NCBI GenBank assembly: GCA_028571685.1
Contig: CM053154.1
Coordinates: 8,903,501-8,967,500 of the forward strand
Length of the DNA stretch: 64,000 nt
From: Heterohyrax brucei
Lineage: Eukaryota; Chordata; Mammalia; Hyracoidea; Procaviidae
Direction of reading: 5' to 3'
The notes under the pieces are model-generated. The model was given only the letters and a program-made list of their open reading frames with translations. It was not told the origin of the DNA and made no database searches. The translations under genes were made by a program, and so were the position numbers. Shown here one piece after another: positions 37,331 to 50,998 of the stretch (within the stretch, counting starts at the first letter, position 1; the number at the start of each line of letters is the position of its first letter).

Positions 37331-38290
37331 AAGAGTACCATTGTCAGGCAATAAACACTGAAAAAAATTCATTACTAGAATACTTGGTTTAAAAGAAATA
37401 TCCAAAGAAGTTCTCTAAGCACAAAGAAAATGATTTCAGATAGAAATATGGGAACTCAAGAGTCCTAGCAACAGTAAATATGTGAGTAAGCAGACACTAG
37501 CTATACAAAATAAAAACGCTGATGCCTTATGAAGTTTAGAATCTAGAGAAAATTAAAAATGTGTTACCAACAATAGTGCAACAAATACTATAGTAAATGT
37601 ACTTAAAGTGCTGCACAGTTCTGGCATGATCATGGAAGTGATAGAAATTACAGTTTGAATAAGACTGTAATAACTTATACGGTCGCTGTGAGTCACAATT
37701 GACTTGATGGCAACAGGTTTGGGTTTTGATAATAACTCGAAGATGCATGTTGTAATCTTTAGGATCATCATGAAAAGAAGAGTATAACAGTGTTTATCTA
37801 ATAAGTCAACAGAGACAATAGAATAATAAAAATATTTGGTTATCAAGTAAATAGGCAAAAAAAGATAGTAAAAAAAAGAAGATGAAACAGTCCACATAGA
37901 AAAGGAACAGTAAAGGGGCAGCAATTAATCTAATTCTAGCAATAATCACGTTGCATTTAAGTGGATTATATTCTCTAATAAAAGGTTGGTGTTATCAGAC
38001 TGTATTTTTAAAAAGCCAGAACACTGAACTGTATGCTATTTATAAGAGACACAGCTTAAATATAAAGAGATAGGAAGGTTAAAGTGAAAGAAGAGACATA
38101 TAAGCCTCATGTCACTATGAACCAAAGGAAAGTTGGGTCAGTTCTGCTAATGTCAGTCAATTTTAAGGCAAGAAATATTGCTAGAGGTGGAGGCGGACCT
38201 TCTCCTGTCATGTTAGGAAACGGTTTGATGGAAGCTGGAAGACTTTATTCGGTATTTTCTGCACATGGATGTGATGAGGAGCTCTAGCAG
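37331..38290 (+). mobile_element. Old L1/HAL1-type remnant
   Basis: TCCAAAGAAGTTCTCTAAGC, GAAAATGATTTCAGATAGAA and GGCAAGAAATATTGCTAGAG follow old L1/HAL1 ORF1-to-ORF2 sequence. A SINE tail fragment sits at 37676-37735. Confidence 0.65.
37676..37735 (+). repeat. AfroSINE tail fragment
   Basis: GTCGCTGTGAGTCACAATTG followed by ACTTGATGGCAACAGGTTTG. Confidence 0.8.
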
Positions 38291-38434
38291 CTACCTTCCA
38301 ACCCCAAGACAATCAGTGAAAAATATAAATACGTTTTGACATTTTCTCAGCAGTCCGAGACAACAGGAATGCAGAATGTATGCTGATGTGCTCTCGTAAT
38401 GCCCCCGTAGAACTCTAAGCGCTACCACAAGAGA

Positions 38435-38640
38435 TGCCCCGAAACCAAACGTGTTGCCTTCGAGTTGATTCCAAGTCACAGTGACCCTATGGGGCAGAGT
38501 ACAATAGCCCCATGGCATTTCCAAAGCTGTGATATTTATGGAAGCAAGCTGCTCCATCTTTCTCCTTTGGTACAGCTGGGGAGTTTGACCCGTTGACATT
38601 TGGTTAGCAGCCTAGCATCAACCACGCCACTAGGATTCCC
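38435..38640 (-). repeat. AFRO_LA-like long SINE, antisense
   Basis: Tail at GTGTTGCCTTCGAGTTGATT; extra segment with GCAAGCTGCTCCATCTTTCT; head at ACGCCACTAGGATTCCC. Confidence 0.85.
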
Positions 38641-38839
38641 GTCACAAGAGATAACACATATGAAAAATGAACACATTTTGATGTCACTTCTGGCATAGTG
38701 AAGCAGTTGAGTGCCAATGGCCGCGTCCACCCAGCCTTCCTTTTAATGTGGAAAACAGTAAACTCATACTTGACTCAAACAAAAACAAACAGAAACAATT
38801 TACTCAACGACCAATTATTGAAACATTGATGTCTGATAT

Positions 38840-39010
38840 TGCTAGCAAGTGGCACACTGGTTAAGAGCTATAATAAGCTGCGTCTGCTAACTAAATGTTC
38901 TGCAGTTCAAATCCACCAACCGCTCTTCAGAAACCCTTTGGGGCAGTTCTGCTCTATCTTAGAGGCTTACTAGGAGATGGAATCAACATGACAGCATTGG
39001 TTTTGGGACA
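38840..39010 (+). repeat. AfroSINE
   Basis: Head (GCAAGTGGCACACTGGTTAA), box B (CAGTTCAAATCCACCAAC) and tail (ATGGAATCAACATGACAGCA). Confidence 0.9.
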
Positions 39011-39200
39011 TTTTTTTCTCTTGCTTAGCACTAAAGTGAAGATCCTATCTTATGTAGTAAATCAAGAAAAAGAATTAAAAGAACTAGAGATAGGAAAGGG
39101 AGAAATAGAGCTGTCGTTGTTCTCAGATGGTGTGATCAAGTACATTAAGGGAGAAAAAATGAATGGAACCCACAGACTAACTCTTAGAAGTAATGAATGA
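39011..39200 (+). mobile_element. L1 ORF2 fragment
   Basis: GAGATAGGAAAGGGAGAAAT followed by TTCTCAGATGGTGTGATCA, the L1 RT active-site neighbourhood with a decayed motif. Confidence 0.75.
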
Positions 39201-40269
39201 TTGCACAGGTAGCAAGGATGTCTCCAGGATTTGGGCCTCCCTGAGAGTATGGCTGTGCCCTTCCTAAAACCGAGGACGCAGGACCACTGTGCTGGGTGTG
39301 GGAGAGGGAGCGGGAATGGAAAGGGGGAGAGATAGAATGGTTGGTCTGGGGCCAGTCAGATGGGAGAGCCTCTGGGTTAATTTTAGTCTCACCAATAGGG
39401 TAGTAATGAGTTGAGATTGACTCCAATGCAATGGGTCTGGGGCATTAGGTGAGACACTCAAGTAGGTGGAGGGATCCTATGTGATCTGCTGTTCAGAAGG
39501 GTGGTCTGAGCCATGTGAGCATTTAGTTATGTCCAAATACAAACAGAGGATTCATCCGTATTAGGTTTCTTTGTTTGAGAAATTGTTACAGGACTCTCAT
39601 TTCCCTTTTTTTGCTCCTTTTTTTAGGGAAACTTAACTTTCATATTTATCCCCTGTGATCTGCATGCTTCTTTTGACTGAGGGGCTTCTTAAATTCACCC
39701 CAGAATGCACCCCCTCACTTCTGCCAAGTTGGCCTTGGGCGTTACCAACAGAACAACAGACAGCTGTATGGCCTGCCCTTACAAGCTGCTTGGAAATTCC
39801 TTGAATCTAGGAAACAGGTGGCTATTTTGTGTGAGGGTAATTTTCCAGTGCAAAAGACATGAGCTGTTGCTGAGATGATTTTCAAAAGGCAGATTTATTG
39901 CATCGAATCTGTCATCATGGGCTCAAGCCAGTAATCCCCCGAGAAAGAAGGTGGCGTGTGATAGCTTCCAGCTCCTAGCAGGTATTCAGACAGAGCTGGT
40001 GAGAAGGAGAGCAGAGAAGACATGAGAGGCGTGTTTGTTTCCAGGCATGCATAAACTCAGCGAATGGTATGTGTTTGACAGGTTTGTCTGATGAACCATA
40101 ATTAACAGAGACAGCTGCTCTTTCTGAATATATTATACTAGACAGTAATGACTCAAATGGAAAACTCAAAAATTTATTGGAATCTATCTGGGTCCTGAGT
40201 CCAAGGAGATTTTTCAAGAAGAAAAGAAAGATCTCAAATACCTTGGCAGGTAGAATTTACTAAAGTCTG
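39201..40269. other. Intronic sequence, nothing recognised
   Basis: A possible SINE tail scrap near 39400-39445. No coding signal. Confidence 0.3.
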
Positions 40270-40445
40270 GTACCAAACCCAAACCAAACCCATTGCCATT
40301 GAGTCGATTCCAACTCATAGCAACCTTGTAGGACAGAGAAGACCTGTCTGGTAGGACTTCCAAGGAGCAGCTGGTGGATTTGAACTGCTGACCTATTGGT
40401 TAGCAGCTGTGGCTCTTAAGAACTTTGCCGCCAGGGTTCCATAAA
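40270..40445 (-). repeat. AfroSINE, full length
   Basis: CCCATTGCCATTGAGTCGAT tail to GCCGCCAGGGTTCCAT head, antisense. Confidence 0.92.
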
Positions 40446-40917
40446 GTCTAGTACTTGGGTGCTTAATTTCAGTTTTTAAAAGATTTGAAAGTTGGGAAGG
40501 GTAAGTCAGAAATAGGACACAGAGAGAAGAAATCGTATTTTCTGTCTGAAGGGTTGTGTTGGCCAAGCCTGTCACACGGGCCTCCATTGTGGGAAGTCAA
40601 GCTCTGGCTTTTTTATGTCCAGCAATTTCTGTACAGTAGGACAGATGGAAAGTGCTGGCCTTGGGTCCATCCAAGGTTGATTCTTGCTGGATGAGGATTT
40701 TCTAGGCAGCTGTGGGAGCCAACACAACACTTGGTTAGAGATGTAAGCTATTATTTTTGTGGCGTGGTTGGATTTAGTTTCTTGCCTTCCCAAATCAGTT
40801 TTCCAAATGAAATTTCTAGGCCAGGTGGCAACCCTGGGACTCCATTAAGCTATTATTATGTAATTTGTATGCATTGGATGTGATATAAGTGTTCAGTATA
40901 AACCAACATGTACCCAA
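40446..40917. other. Intronic sequence, nothing recognised
   Basis: No named repeat and no coding signal. Confidence 0.3.
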
Positions 40918-41085
40918 ATGCAAAATTGCATTGCTGTGGAGTCAATTCTGATGTACATGACCCTATAGGACTGAGCAGAACCACTTCATCGAGTTTCCAC
41001 AGGGCACCTAGTGGATCTGAACTGCTGATCTTCTAGTTAGCAGACGTAGCACTCACCTACTATGCCATCTGGGTTTCCAACCAAT
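40918..41085 (-). repeat. AfroSINE, full length
   Basis: GCATTGCTGTGGAGTCAATT tail to ATGCCATCTGGGTTTCC head, antisense, about 330 bases upstream of a CPXM2 exon. Confidence 0.9.
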
Positions 41086-41149
41086 GTAAAAGTGTTTGTC
41101 TGTTTTTATGTGTGTGGTCAACACTTTAAGTGTGAGGTGATGTCAGAGT

Positions 41150-41636
<487 letters not shown>

Positions 41637-41869
41637 TAACTCCCCTTCCGTGATCTGCATTTCAGCACCAAATGGCCCACAGCAGAAGCTTCAGCCTTTG
41701 ATCGAATCAGAGAGCCACTAAGATGCAGCCTCCTACACAATTCACAGATTAGGCCTTTAAGATGTATAGAACATAGGGCATGCTGGAACCCTGTGCAGCT
41801 GATAAACTGTAATAGTTTGCTAACTCAATGACCCCAATCTTTGAGCTCTAAGATTAGCTCCAGGTTAGC

Positions 41870-42869
<1,000 letters not shown>

Positions 42870-43497
42870 AAAATGCTATTGATAAACAGAGAAAAGATTG
42901 ATGTCAAAGATTTTGTCTTACTTGGGTCCGTGATCAACACCCATGGAAGCATCAGTCAAGAAATCAAACAACGTATCGCATTGGGTGAATCGGTGGCAGA
43001 AGACCTCTTTAAAGTGTTAAAAAGCAAAGGAAGATGTCACTTTAGGAACCAACGTGCTCCTGACCCAAACCATGATGTTTTCAGTTGCCTCAAATTCATG
43101 TGAAAGCTGGACAATGAATAGGGAAGGCTGAAGAAAAATTGACGCCTTTGAGTTGTGATGTTGGTGAAGAATATTAAATATACCATGGACTGCCAAAAGA
43201 GTAGGCAATCTGTCTTGGAAGAAGTACAAGCAGAATACTCCTCAGAGACAAGAGTGGTGAGACTACATCTCACTTATTTTGGACACGTCATCAGAAGGAA
43301 TCAGCCTTTGGAGAAGGAGTAGAGAGTCACTGAAAGAGAGGAAGACCCTCAAAGAGATGGATGGACCCGGTGGCTGCAGCACTGGGCTCAAGCATGACGA
43401 TCGTGAGGACGGTGCAGGGACAAGGCAGCATTTTGTTCTGTTGTGTATGAGGTCACCATGAGTTGAAACCAGCTCAACAGCACCGAACAACAACAAC
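42870..43497 (+). mobile_element. RTE (BovB-type) 3' end
   Basis: Encodes a decayed RTE C-terminal part (NREKIDVKDFVLLGS, then SISQEIKQRIALGES). Later landmarks are TTTTGGACACGTCATCAGAA, ATGGATGGACCCGGTGGCTG and the AACAACAACAAC tail. Several frameshifts. This is the most complete 3' end of the family here. Confidence 0.92.
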
Positions 43498-43909
43498 TGT
43501 AGAATATTCAGAAAGCATGGAAGAACAATAACGAAAATGAGAAGTTTGTGACCATTTGGGGTAGAGAAATCCCCTGCCCCCATAGCTTCACCAACGGCTT
43601 TTGGAGACAATGTGCATTTCAAGGCTGAATATTTACTCAAAATTACCATTCAGTAATGAGCCAAAAAAAAAAAGTAGCTTTCAAAACAAAAATATCTGGC
43701 AGCAAATTGAATTCTGCACGAGCACTCCCAGTGCACCCTGGGTAGTGGAGGTGGGGTAGGATGTGGGAGAATGCATTTTAAACAAGGCGGTTTTAACAGT
43801 CTCTGATTAAATAGCTTGACTTTCTTGCCTACTTATTTGAGTAAATGCACATCGTTTAGGTTCTTGTCCCATTCCCACAAGAGAATGTGTGGGTATAACC
43901 TTACGGTGG
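43498..43909. other. Intronic sequence, nothing recognised
   Basis: No repeat or coding signal I can name. Confidence 0.3.
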
Positions 43910-44060
43910 CAGGAAAAAACCTGTTGCCGTGGAGTTGATTGCAGTTGATGACGACCCCGCGTGTTACGGAGTAGAACTGCTCTCCGGGGTGTGCTTGCTG
44001 TCCTCATCACAGAAGCCAATGGCCATGCCTTTCTTCCACACCACTGCAGGGTGGGCAATT
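43910..44060 (-). repeat. AFRO-type SINE, diverged
   Basis: CTGTTGCCGTGGAGTTGATT tail and a GTGTTACGGAGTAGAACTGC body, with the AFRO-type extension. Confidence 0.65.
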
Positions 44061-45077
44061 CTTTAGGTTAGTGTTTGTACTACTCAGGAACCTGTGGCAA
44101 GAAGACAGGAGGCTTGAATTCACCTTTGCTTTCTGGGTCCTTGATGGTGTCTGCCCTGGAGAGGTTGACCTGGTCTGGTACTTGCCTGGTTCTGTCTGGC
44201 CTCTTGGCAATGATAAATTTGTGTCCCCCGAGAGCCTGTGGTTAGCATCCTCTTTGTCCTGACCAAACAGCTGCAGGGAGGAAAGCTGGCCTCGTGAGCA
44301 ACCCCGTGGCCCCTCAGAAGGGCCTGTGGGCACATTCCCGTTCTGCCTCCCACAGTCAGACCATGAGGCCCATGGAGCACAGCCCTGCCCTCACCTCCTC
44401 CTCCACTAAGGCTGTGCCAGTCTTGTGTGAGGCAGAGTCCTGCTCACTCAGCTAGCTGACCTTCCTGTACTCCTGGGAGAAGGGCACTGCCAGCTCTGGG
44501 GTTCTCAGTTGTTGGGGTATTTGTCACGCCATCTCTGTGTCCCCACTCCACCATGGACCTACATTTGCCACACTTTGAAAGCATATTTAATGTCGTTTGA
44601 ATGGTTTTCTCCCAGTCCTGTGGTGTCATGGTTCTGCACAAACCCTTAGTGGGTGAGAGCGCAGGCTCTCTCTGCTTCACTGTTTATCTCCGTGAGTACT
44701 GGATGGGCTCACAGCAGACAGGCTCCTGGTTAGACATTTGCTCATGCTTACTAGATTGGAAAGCTTTTTATCTGTGTCGTTCGAACCATTATGGACCATC
44801 CATTGTATGAATGTCTTCTAATCCGTGGACAAAGCCCCAGGTCTTTAATCTGTCTCCCATTGTTGGAAGCTGAGTTGTTTGCAATATTTGATTCTATAAA
44901 CAACCCCACAACTCACAGCCTTGTGTATGAGCCATCATGGGTGTCCACAATTGTTTCCTTAAGGTGGACTCAGATTGCTGGTGCCAAGGCTGTGCTCAGT
45001 TTCGAGGCGGATAAAGAGCAGATGTGCAGTTTGGGCCTGGTTTTGGATTTCAGCCTCCTTCTGGGCTGCCTGCTCCT
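44061..45077. other. Possible old antisense L1 at 44760-45060, otherwise unassigned
   Basis: CATTATGGACCATCCATTGT, ATTCTATAAACAACCCCACA and CTCAGATTGCTGGTGCCAAG resemble antisense L1 ORF2-end sequence. The part before it holds several unsupported frames. Confidence 0.4.
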
Positions 45078-45245
45078 TCAGGAACTCTGATGGCACAGTA
45101 GTTAAGCATTTGGCTGTAAACCAAAAGGTGGATAGTTCAAATCCATGAGTTGCACCTTGAAAACACTACGAGGCCGTTCTCTTCTACATTGTAGTGTTGT
45201 TATGAGTCGTAATCAACTTGACAGCAATAGGCATGGCTTTGGGTA
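45078..45245 (+). repeat. AfroSINE, full length
   Basis: GGAACTCTGATGGCACAGTA head through GTCGTAATCAACTTGACAGC. Confidence 0.92.
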
Positions 45246-46518
45246 CTCCTGGGACTGCAGCTGAGGGCTGGGTAGGGCTTTCCTAAGCACAGTGCGTCCA
45301 AGGCAGGCCTCTTCAGCGAATGATACAGGGCCCAGCCCCCTTAGGCCAGGCCGGGGGCTGGCTCTCACCCCACTCAGCAAAGTCTACGGGTGCTGGCTTT
45401 CAGGGGCACCACGTGGTTTCCTTCTGCAAGAGGAATTCATTTGTTGTTGGTACCGGGTAGAGGGCAGCCTGTGAGAGTCTCATGAAATAAATATTTCCCT
45501 GCAAAGTTATTCTTTGTATGTGTGTGTGTGTTTGAAAATAAGTCCTGGGGGCTATTTAAACTCTCACAAAGACAGACTTACATTATGAAGTCTGTTTGGG
45601 TTTCCAGTATAGTCTCAGAATGATTCCATTTTCCACCCCCTGAATATATATGGCCGTTTATCTTCCAGCAATTATTTTGCCAGTCTGCCCAAGGGAGATG
45701 ATTCTTCTTGCAAGCTTCCTGGTGGTGGTCCTCCCTGGGAGCCTGGGGGTGACTAAGCCTCCAGCCACCCCATTGTCGTGAAGCCAGAGAAGTTCCTTTG
45801 TGTAAGTTAATGAGGCCAAGCCAGGGATGCCCCATCTGACTCTGCCTCCCCAACCAAGGTGACCTTGTGGTCTAATCACAGCCAGCCCGTCTGCTTCCCG
45901 AAACTCTTGTTTATGAAAAATTCATTTACCTTTATGTCTATTTCTCTTTGTTCTGCCCCTTTCATCCTTACCATCTTCAGGCAAACTCTCTGGGGCAGGT
46001 ACATGCTGAGGAGGCTGGTGGTTCTTTTTGAAGACCTTCCAGAAATTTCTGAAAATGGAAATTTTAAGACGTTCCAGAAATCGGTGACCATATACTCATG
46101 GTCTATTAATAGGATTTTTAGAGTTCATAAGTAAAAGAAAGTCCTCGTCGTCAGGTCTGAGCTGAAATGTCCATTTTGAACTAATGAGCGATGCTTCTTG
46201 GAAGCTCAAGAGCTGCTTAGGATGAATTTTTAATCATGAAGAATTCAGGTTAAGACATACGCTGGGCAACTACAACCTCACACCGCTGGTGCTGTACAGG
46301 CTTTTGCTGCTGCAGACACTGCAATTCATGCTGCGTGGCTGTTCAGGGGGCCCAGTGTCTGCATACAGTGTCCTCACAGGACAACAGGGTTGGGCCTAGA
46401 GTCCCGGGAGATCACCTCTGGGGCGAAGGATAGCAATACTCGAGCCTGCTGCTTCACGCTGAATGTCTGACCATTCTAGCCAGGGTTTTCTGGGCAAACA
46501 GACCAGCGAGATACGTAC
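45246..46518. other. Intronic sequence, nothing recognised
   Basis: A short TG run near 45518. No coding signal. Confidence 0.3.
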
Positions 46519-46835
46519 GTGTGTGTGTGCATACACACGCATACATGTGTACACAATGTGTGTGTGCACACATGTGCATGCACAGTGCATTTGCACAGAC
46601 ACATGTGGATGAACACACATGTGTGTGCATCACACATGTATGCACAGAAGTGCACACGCACAGTACACACACAGGTGCATGTGTACATCCATGTGCACAC
46701 GTGCTTACACACACATGCACACATTCAGTATGTGTGACATATGCATGCATACACAGACATGCATGCATACATACATCGGCAAATACCTGTGTACACACGT
46801 GTGCGCACACGCACACACACACATACATGTGTACA
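46519..46835. repeat. CA/TG-rich alternating tract
   Basis: About 300 bases of mixed ACAC, GTGT, CATG and TGCATG units, with many self-complementary words such as ACATGT and GTGCAC. Cys/His-rich frames of 150 codons on both strands arise from it. Confidence 0.9.
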
Positions 46836-46855
46836 GCATACCTTAGCTGCCCAGG

Positions 46856-47140
46856 AGTCAGCTCCCAACTTGTGGTGACCCCACAAACCGTGGCACGAGA
46901 CTGCCCGGTCCCACAGCATCTCATGATTGTGGATCAGAACATCCAGCTCCCCAGGGTTTCTGCCAGCTGATTTTCAGATGTAGATCACCAGGCCTTTCTT
47001 CCTAGTTTGTGTCAGACTGGGAGCTCTACTGAAACCTGCTCAGCACCAGAGCAATGTGGAAGGTGCCACCAACAAACGATTCATGGCTGTACATGAGGTG
47101 CTGTAGCTGGGGACCGTTGAACCACTGATGCCCGACGCAT
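46856..47140 (-). repeat. AFRO_LA-like long SINE
   Basis: Has CAGCTCCCAACTTGTGGTGA, the AFRO segment GATCACCAGGCCTTTCTTCC, a CTCTACTGAAACCTGCTCAG stretch and a terminal head remnant. Confidence 0.75.
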
Positions 47141-47147
47141 AAACCAG

Positions 47148-47240
47148 AAAAACTAAGCCTGGTGCCATCGAGTCAGTTCTCACTCATTGTGACTCTATTA
47201 GGCAGAGCAGAACTGCCACATAGAGTTTCCAAGAAGTGTC
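47148..47240 (-). repeat. AfroSINE, head missing
   Basis: Tail (GGTGCCATCGAGTCAGTTCT) to body (AGAACTGCCACATAGAGTTT), antisense; the tRNA-like part is absent. Confidence 0.85.
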
Positions 47241-47627
47241 ACGTACACATATGTACAATTTCTATCTGTGTCTCTCCAGAGAAAATCTCCAGAGAGACAC
47301 AGAGAGCGATATCAATGACTGATTTTAAGCCATTGGTTCAGATGATTACGGGAGACTTCCAATTCCAAAATCTGTAGTGCAGCCTTTGCCATGTTTTTGT
47401 ACGCCTGCCTGCCAATGTGAAGCCTGATGGAGCCTCGTAGCACTGAGGACTTAGAGCACATTCTCACTGAAGGATGCAGTAAAGTCAGCCAAGGCCTTCA
47501 GCTTTAAGACAGGGCTGCATCTCCATAAATCACTGGGCATTGGCCAAAGGCAGGCCATGTCCAGTCAAAGATGGAATCACGGTTTCTCACTCTCCTTTAC
47601 TGTCCATTAAAATAGCAAAACATCAGT
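47241..47627. other. Intronic sequence, nothing recognised
   Basis: No repeat or coding signal I can name. Confidence 0.3.
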
Positions 47628-48190
47628 TATTTTTTTATGACTGTTATGATTAAGTGAAAGCATACAATCCAGATCAATTTTGCACACCTGCCTCTCTGCA
47701 ACTCCGTCTGCTCTCCCCACTCTGTGACAGCACACTCCTCGTTTTCACTCTTTACTTCTAGTATCCTCTTAAAAACTACCTGTCCCCTCCTCTCCACCGT
47801 CTCCTCTGCCTCTAGAAAGAAACCAGTAGGACAGCCTCCTGTAAATACATAAAATCATAAAGTATCCATACCACATGCTCACACTGTGTCCCCAAGTCCA
47901 GTCCATTCTTGTCTGAAGAGTTGACCTCAGTACTGGCTTCAGGTCTGGGCCAGCAGCAAGTCTAGGCGTCATGTTCCCAGGGGACCCTCCAGGCTGTCAG
48001 AGCATCATTTCTGGTCTTTTAGCAGAGTTCTCAAACTGCACACCTCTTTTTATCATGCTACATCAGGGACTCTATACTGTGTCCACCGCCTCAGCTGCCT
48101 TTGGTGGTGGCTGGGCACCACCTGTTTCTTCTAGTCTCATGCTGATGCCATCTCCCATTCATGCACGTCCTTTTCTCTCCTAGGATGATC
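47628..48190 (-). mobile_element. L1 3'UTR, antisense
   Basis: CCTCTAGAAAGAAACCAGTA, CCCCAAGTCCAGTCCATTCT, GGGGACCCTCCAGGCTGTCA and GGCTGGGCACCACCTGTTTC match the shared afrotherian L1 3'UTR. Confidence 0.9.
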
Positions 48191-49019
48191 AGTTAATCTT
48201 TAACCAGAAAGCATGTCCATGTACCTGGTATACATGACTGAGTTGTCACACGATGTGAGAGATGCTTCCTAGAGTTACCTGGGCTGGTTAGGTAAGGTGA
48301 CCAACCATTGCAACTTGCTTAGGACTGAGGAGGCTCTTAGGAAGTGAGACTTTGCATTTTAAACCAGAATAATCTGGGGTAAACCAGGATAAGTTAGTCA
48401 CCCTGTGGTTAGGCCACTTCAGAGTGTTATACAAAGCCCTGAAAATTATGAGTTAGTAGAGCTGTTGATAAATCAGTGTGTTTGGAGAAGGGACCCTGAA
48501 TGGCTACAGCCATGGGAACTGTCAGACAGATGGGGGTGTTCAGGCAGGAACAGAGAAAACTCGGGGAAACATGGTGGTTTTCCTTGGAGTCTGGGGGACC
48601 CTCGTACATGAAAAGGAGGGGACTTAGTCATGATCGGTCCAGAGGGTTGACTTAGGAAGAGCAGCTAGAATTCAGCTCAGTAAAGGAAGAACTTCCTAAC
48701 AGCTAGGATGTAAAGCAGTACAATAGGCTACTTTGTGAAGGTGAGGGTTCCGTGTCTCTGAGGGACTCCAGTGACTGTGTCAGGAACGTGCTAACAGCTC
48801 TTAAAAGGAGATGAAGGGTAGTTGGGCTGACTTAGAATTTTCTTACCTGACCACATCCCACGAATAAGAATGACTGATGTAGGGGGAGACCAGAAGGCCC
48901 TGGGGAGCAGCTGGGATCTCTGTTGTCACAGAAGGAGGAAGGGACAGCAGACAGACCATGCTCCTCAGAGGTATCATGGTCTGCCACATGGGCTGAGTAA
49001 TTGACTCCATAGACTCAGG
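48191..49019. other. Intronic sequence, nothing recognised
   Basis: No repeat or coding signal I can name. Confidence 0.3.
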
Positions 49020-49215
49020 GGGAGTCCCTGGCTGGTGCAAACTATCCCTCAACTGCTAATGGAAAGGTGGAGGTTCGAGTCCACCCAGAGGCACCTTGGA
49101 AGAAGGGCCTGGCAATCTGTTTCCAAAAATATCAGCCATTGAAAACCCTAAGGGGCACAGTTAACTCTGACATACATGGGGTCACAAGGTGTTGCAGTCA
49201 GCTCAGCAGCAGCTT
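49020..49215 (+). repeat. AFRO_LA-like long SINE
   Basis: GGGAGTCCCTGGCTGGTGCA head, AGGTTCGAGTCCACCCAGAG box B, extra segment GGGCCTGGCAATCTGTTTCC, and tail. Confidence 0.88.
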
Positions 49216-50084
49216 GCTCTGGTAGACTCTGCCACCCGGGATGCCCGGGATGGCAGGGCTTAATTCTTCTCTCATCACTTCACCTCCTGTTGGGCTCACA
49301 ATAGCTGCTTGGTAGAACTTCGTCTAACCAAAATCAATGGGCAAGCGAAGAAGAGCGTGTTTCGAATGTGGGAGGCTGAGTGCTGGTTTTGAGACTGTTC
49401 TGGAACTTTTTCATGAATCTTTAGGTAAACTGAGGAGTGTCACAAGGAAGAATGTTGCCAGACACAGGCTTCTTTTGTACTCATGGTCCTGAGTTTTCTT
49501 TAGTCTTTTTTAAGAACCTTGAAGGCGTAACTTGTGCTCAGAGACAAAGGCGGCTTTGATGTTCTTTGGAAAGGGATTCCTGAGACTTGGGAGGGTGTTG
49601 AGTGGCTCCGACAAGCCAGCAGGTGGGTTAGGTTGAATGCAGAGGAACGTAGACCGCATTACGTTTGCTTTGAGACCCGGGGTTCAGGTATCTCCCAGAA
49701 GACTTCCTGCTGCAGGGCCTGGCATACCTACCCTCCCAAAGGAAAATCTTTGGAAAATAGTCAGGGGGCATTTGTCTAAACCTGAACTGCTTTTGCTTTC
49801 TTTTCTAGACAGAATGCTGTTGTGGCCTTGCATGTGGTTTCCCTTCCAGTGGTGGTTGTTTGTTTCTAATAGTGTTCCTAGCAAACTTCTATTGGATATT
49901 AAAAAGTATTTTCTGTGTTAGAGTCTGTATGCAATTTTTAACTTGCTGCGTGTAGCCACACTTCTCCAGGTTAAAGCCAGTCCTCAGCTATGACCTTTGG
50001 CTGTGAGGACACAGACACACTGTGGATTCTGTGGACTGAAGACGTGTCTTACACAGGCTGAGAGGCTTGTCCCTGGTAGGCACT
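49216..50084. other. Intronic sequence, nothing recognised
   Basis: No repeat or coding signal I can name. Confidence 0.3.
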
Positions 50085-50185
50085 AAGCAGTGTGCTTCTC
50101 AAATGTTGCTGCCTGCACACTGGCTGGGATTTTGTTAAAATGAGGGTTCTCATTCACTGGGTCTGCACCGGGGCTGATATTCAGG
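50085..50185 (+). mobile_element. hAT-Charlie (MER5-like) remnant
   Basis: GTGTGCTTCTCAAATGTTGC, then ATTTTGTTAAAATGAGGGTT and CACTGGGTCTGCACCGGGGC, in the pattern of a MER5-class element. Confidence 0.5.
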
Positions 50186-50187
50186 CA

Positions 50188-50405
50188 GAAGGAGCCCTCT
50201 TGGCCTGAGTGATCAAGCGTTCAGCTGCTAACCGAGAGGTGGCTGAACCCACTCAGAGGCTCCTCATGAGGAAGACCTGATGGTCTGCTCCTGTAAGTTT
50301 TTCCACCCTGGGATACTCTGTACAGCAGTTCTACTCTGTCCTGTAGGGTCACTACAAGTCAGACTAGACTTGATGGTATGCCACAACAACCCTGACAACA
50401 AGCAG
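50188..50405 (+). repeat. AFRO_LA-like long SINE
   Basis: GGAGCCCTCTTGGCCTGAGT head, GAAGACCTGATGGTCTGCTC extra segment, GTCACTACAAGTCAGACTAG tail. Confidence 0.88.
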
Positions 50406-50807
50406 CCAGTGCTGTTGGTCAGTGGGCCACGTTTGGAGTGGCAGAGCCTTGGCCCCAGAAGAGGACAATGCAAATGAAGGCACCCTGTTCTTTTTTCCCT
50501 TTCACATGTTCTTTTTTTTTATAATTTTATCATCAGTATGTACCGTCAGGAGTAAAAATCCTTAAAACTCAGTCTATACTGAAAAGAATCAGATGATTCT
50601 TACTGATTTCCCATCCCTAGAGGTGATCACTGTCTCCTAGGACTGGTTAGGGTGTTTTAGCGCCTCATAGCAGAAACTACAGGTCTAGCTTTCTTAACTG
50701 TTAAGGAAATTTTTGATCTCATGTGACCAGAAGTCTCAGTGAAGGTCAGATTCCATTGTTGTTTAACTCAGCAGCTCCAGATGTTCTTGAGGTTCCCTCT
50801 TGTCTTG
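50406..50807. other. Intronic sequence, nothing recognised
   Basis: No repeat or coding signal I can name. Confidence 0.3.
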
Positions 50808-50998
50808 CCAAAGAGCCCTGGTAATAAAGTGGTTAAGCCTTTAGCTGCCAAAGGAAGGGCCAGTGGTTCGAACCCACCACCTGCCCCATGGGAGAAAGAT
50901 GTGGCAGGTGGCTTCAGTAGAGATTTATAGTTCTACCCAGTTCTATAGGGTCAGTATGAGCAGAATTGACTCAGTGGCAATGGGCAGCAATGAGCTGT
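50808..50998 (+). repeat. AFRO_LA-like long SINE
   Basis: AGAGCCCTGGTAATAAAGTG head, CCAGTGGTTCGAACCCACCA box B, an AAGATGTGGCAGGTGGCTTC segment, and tail. Confidence 0.9.

Noticed and set aside
46454-46970. Cys/His-rich open frames of about 150 codons on both strands
   Set aside because: They are translations of the CA/TG tract; the metal-binding look (repeated HxC) is a codon artefact.
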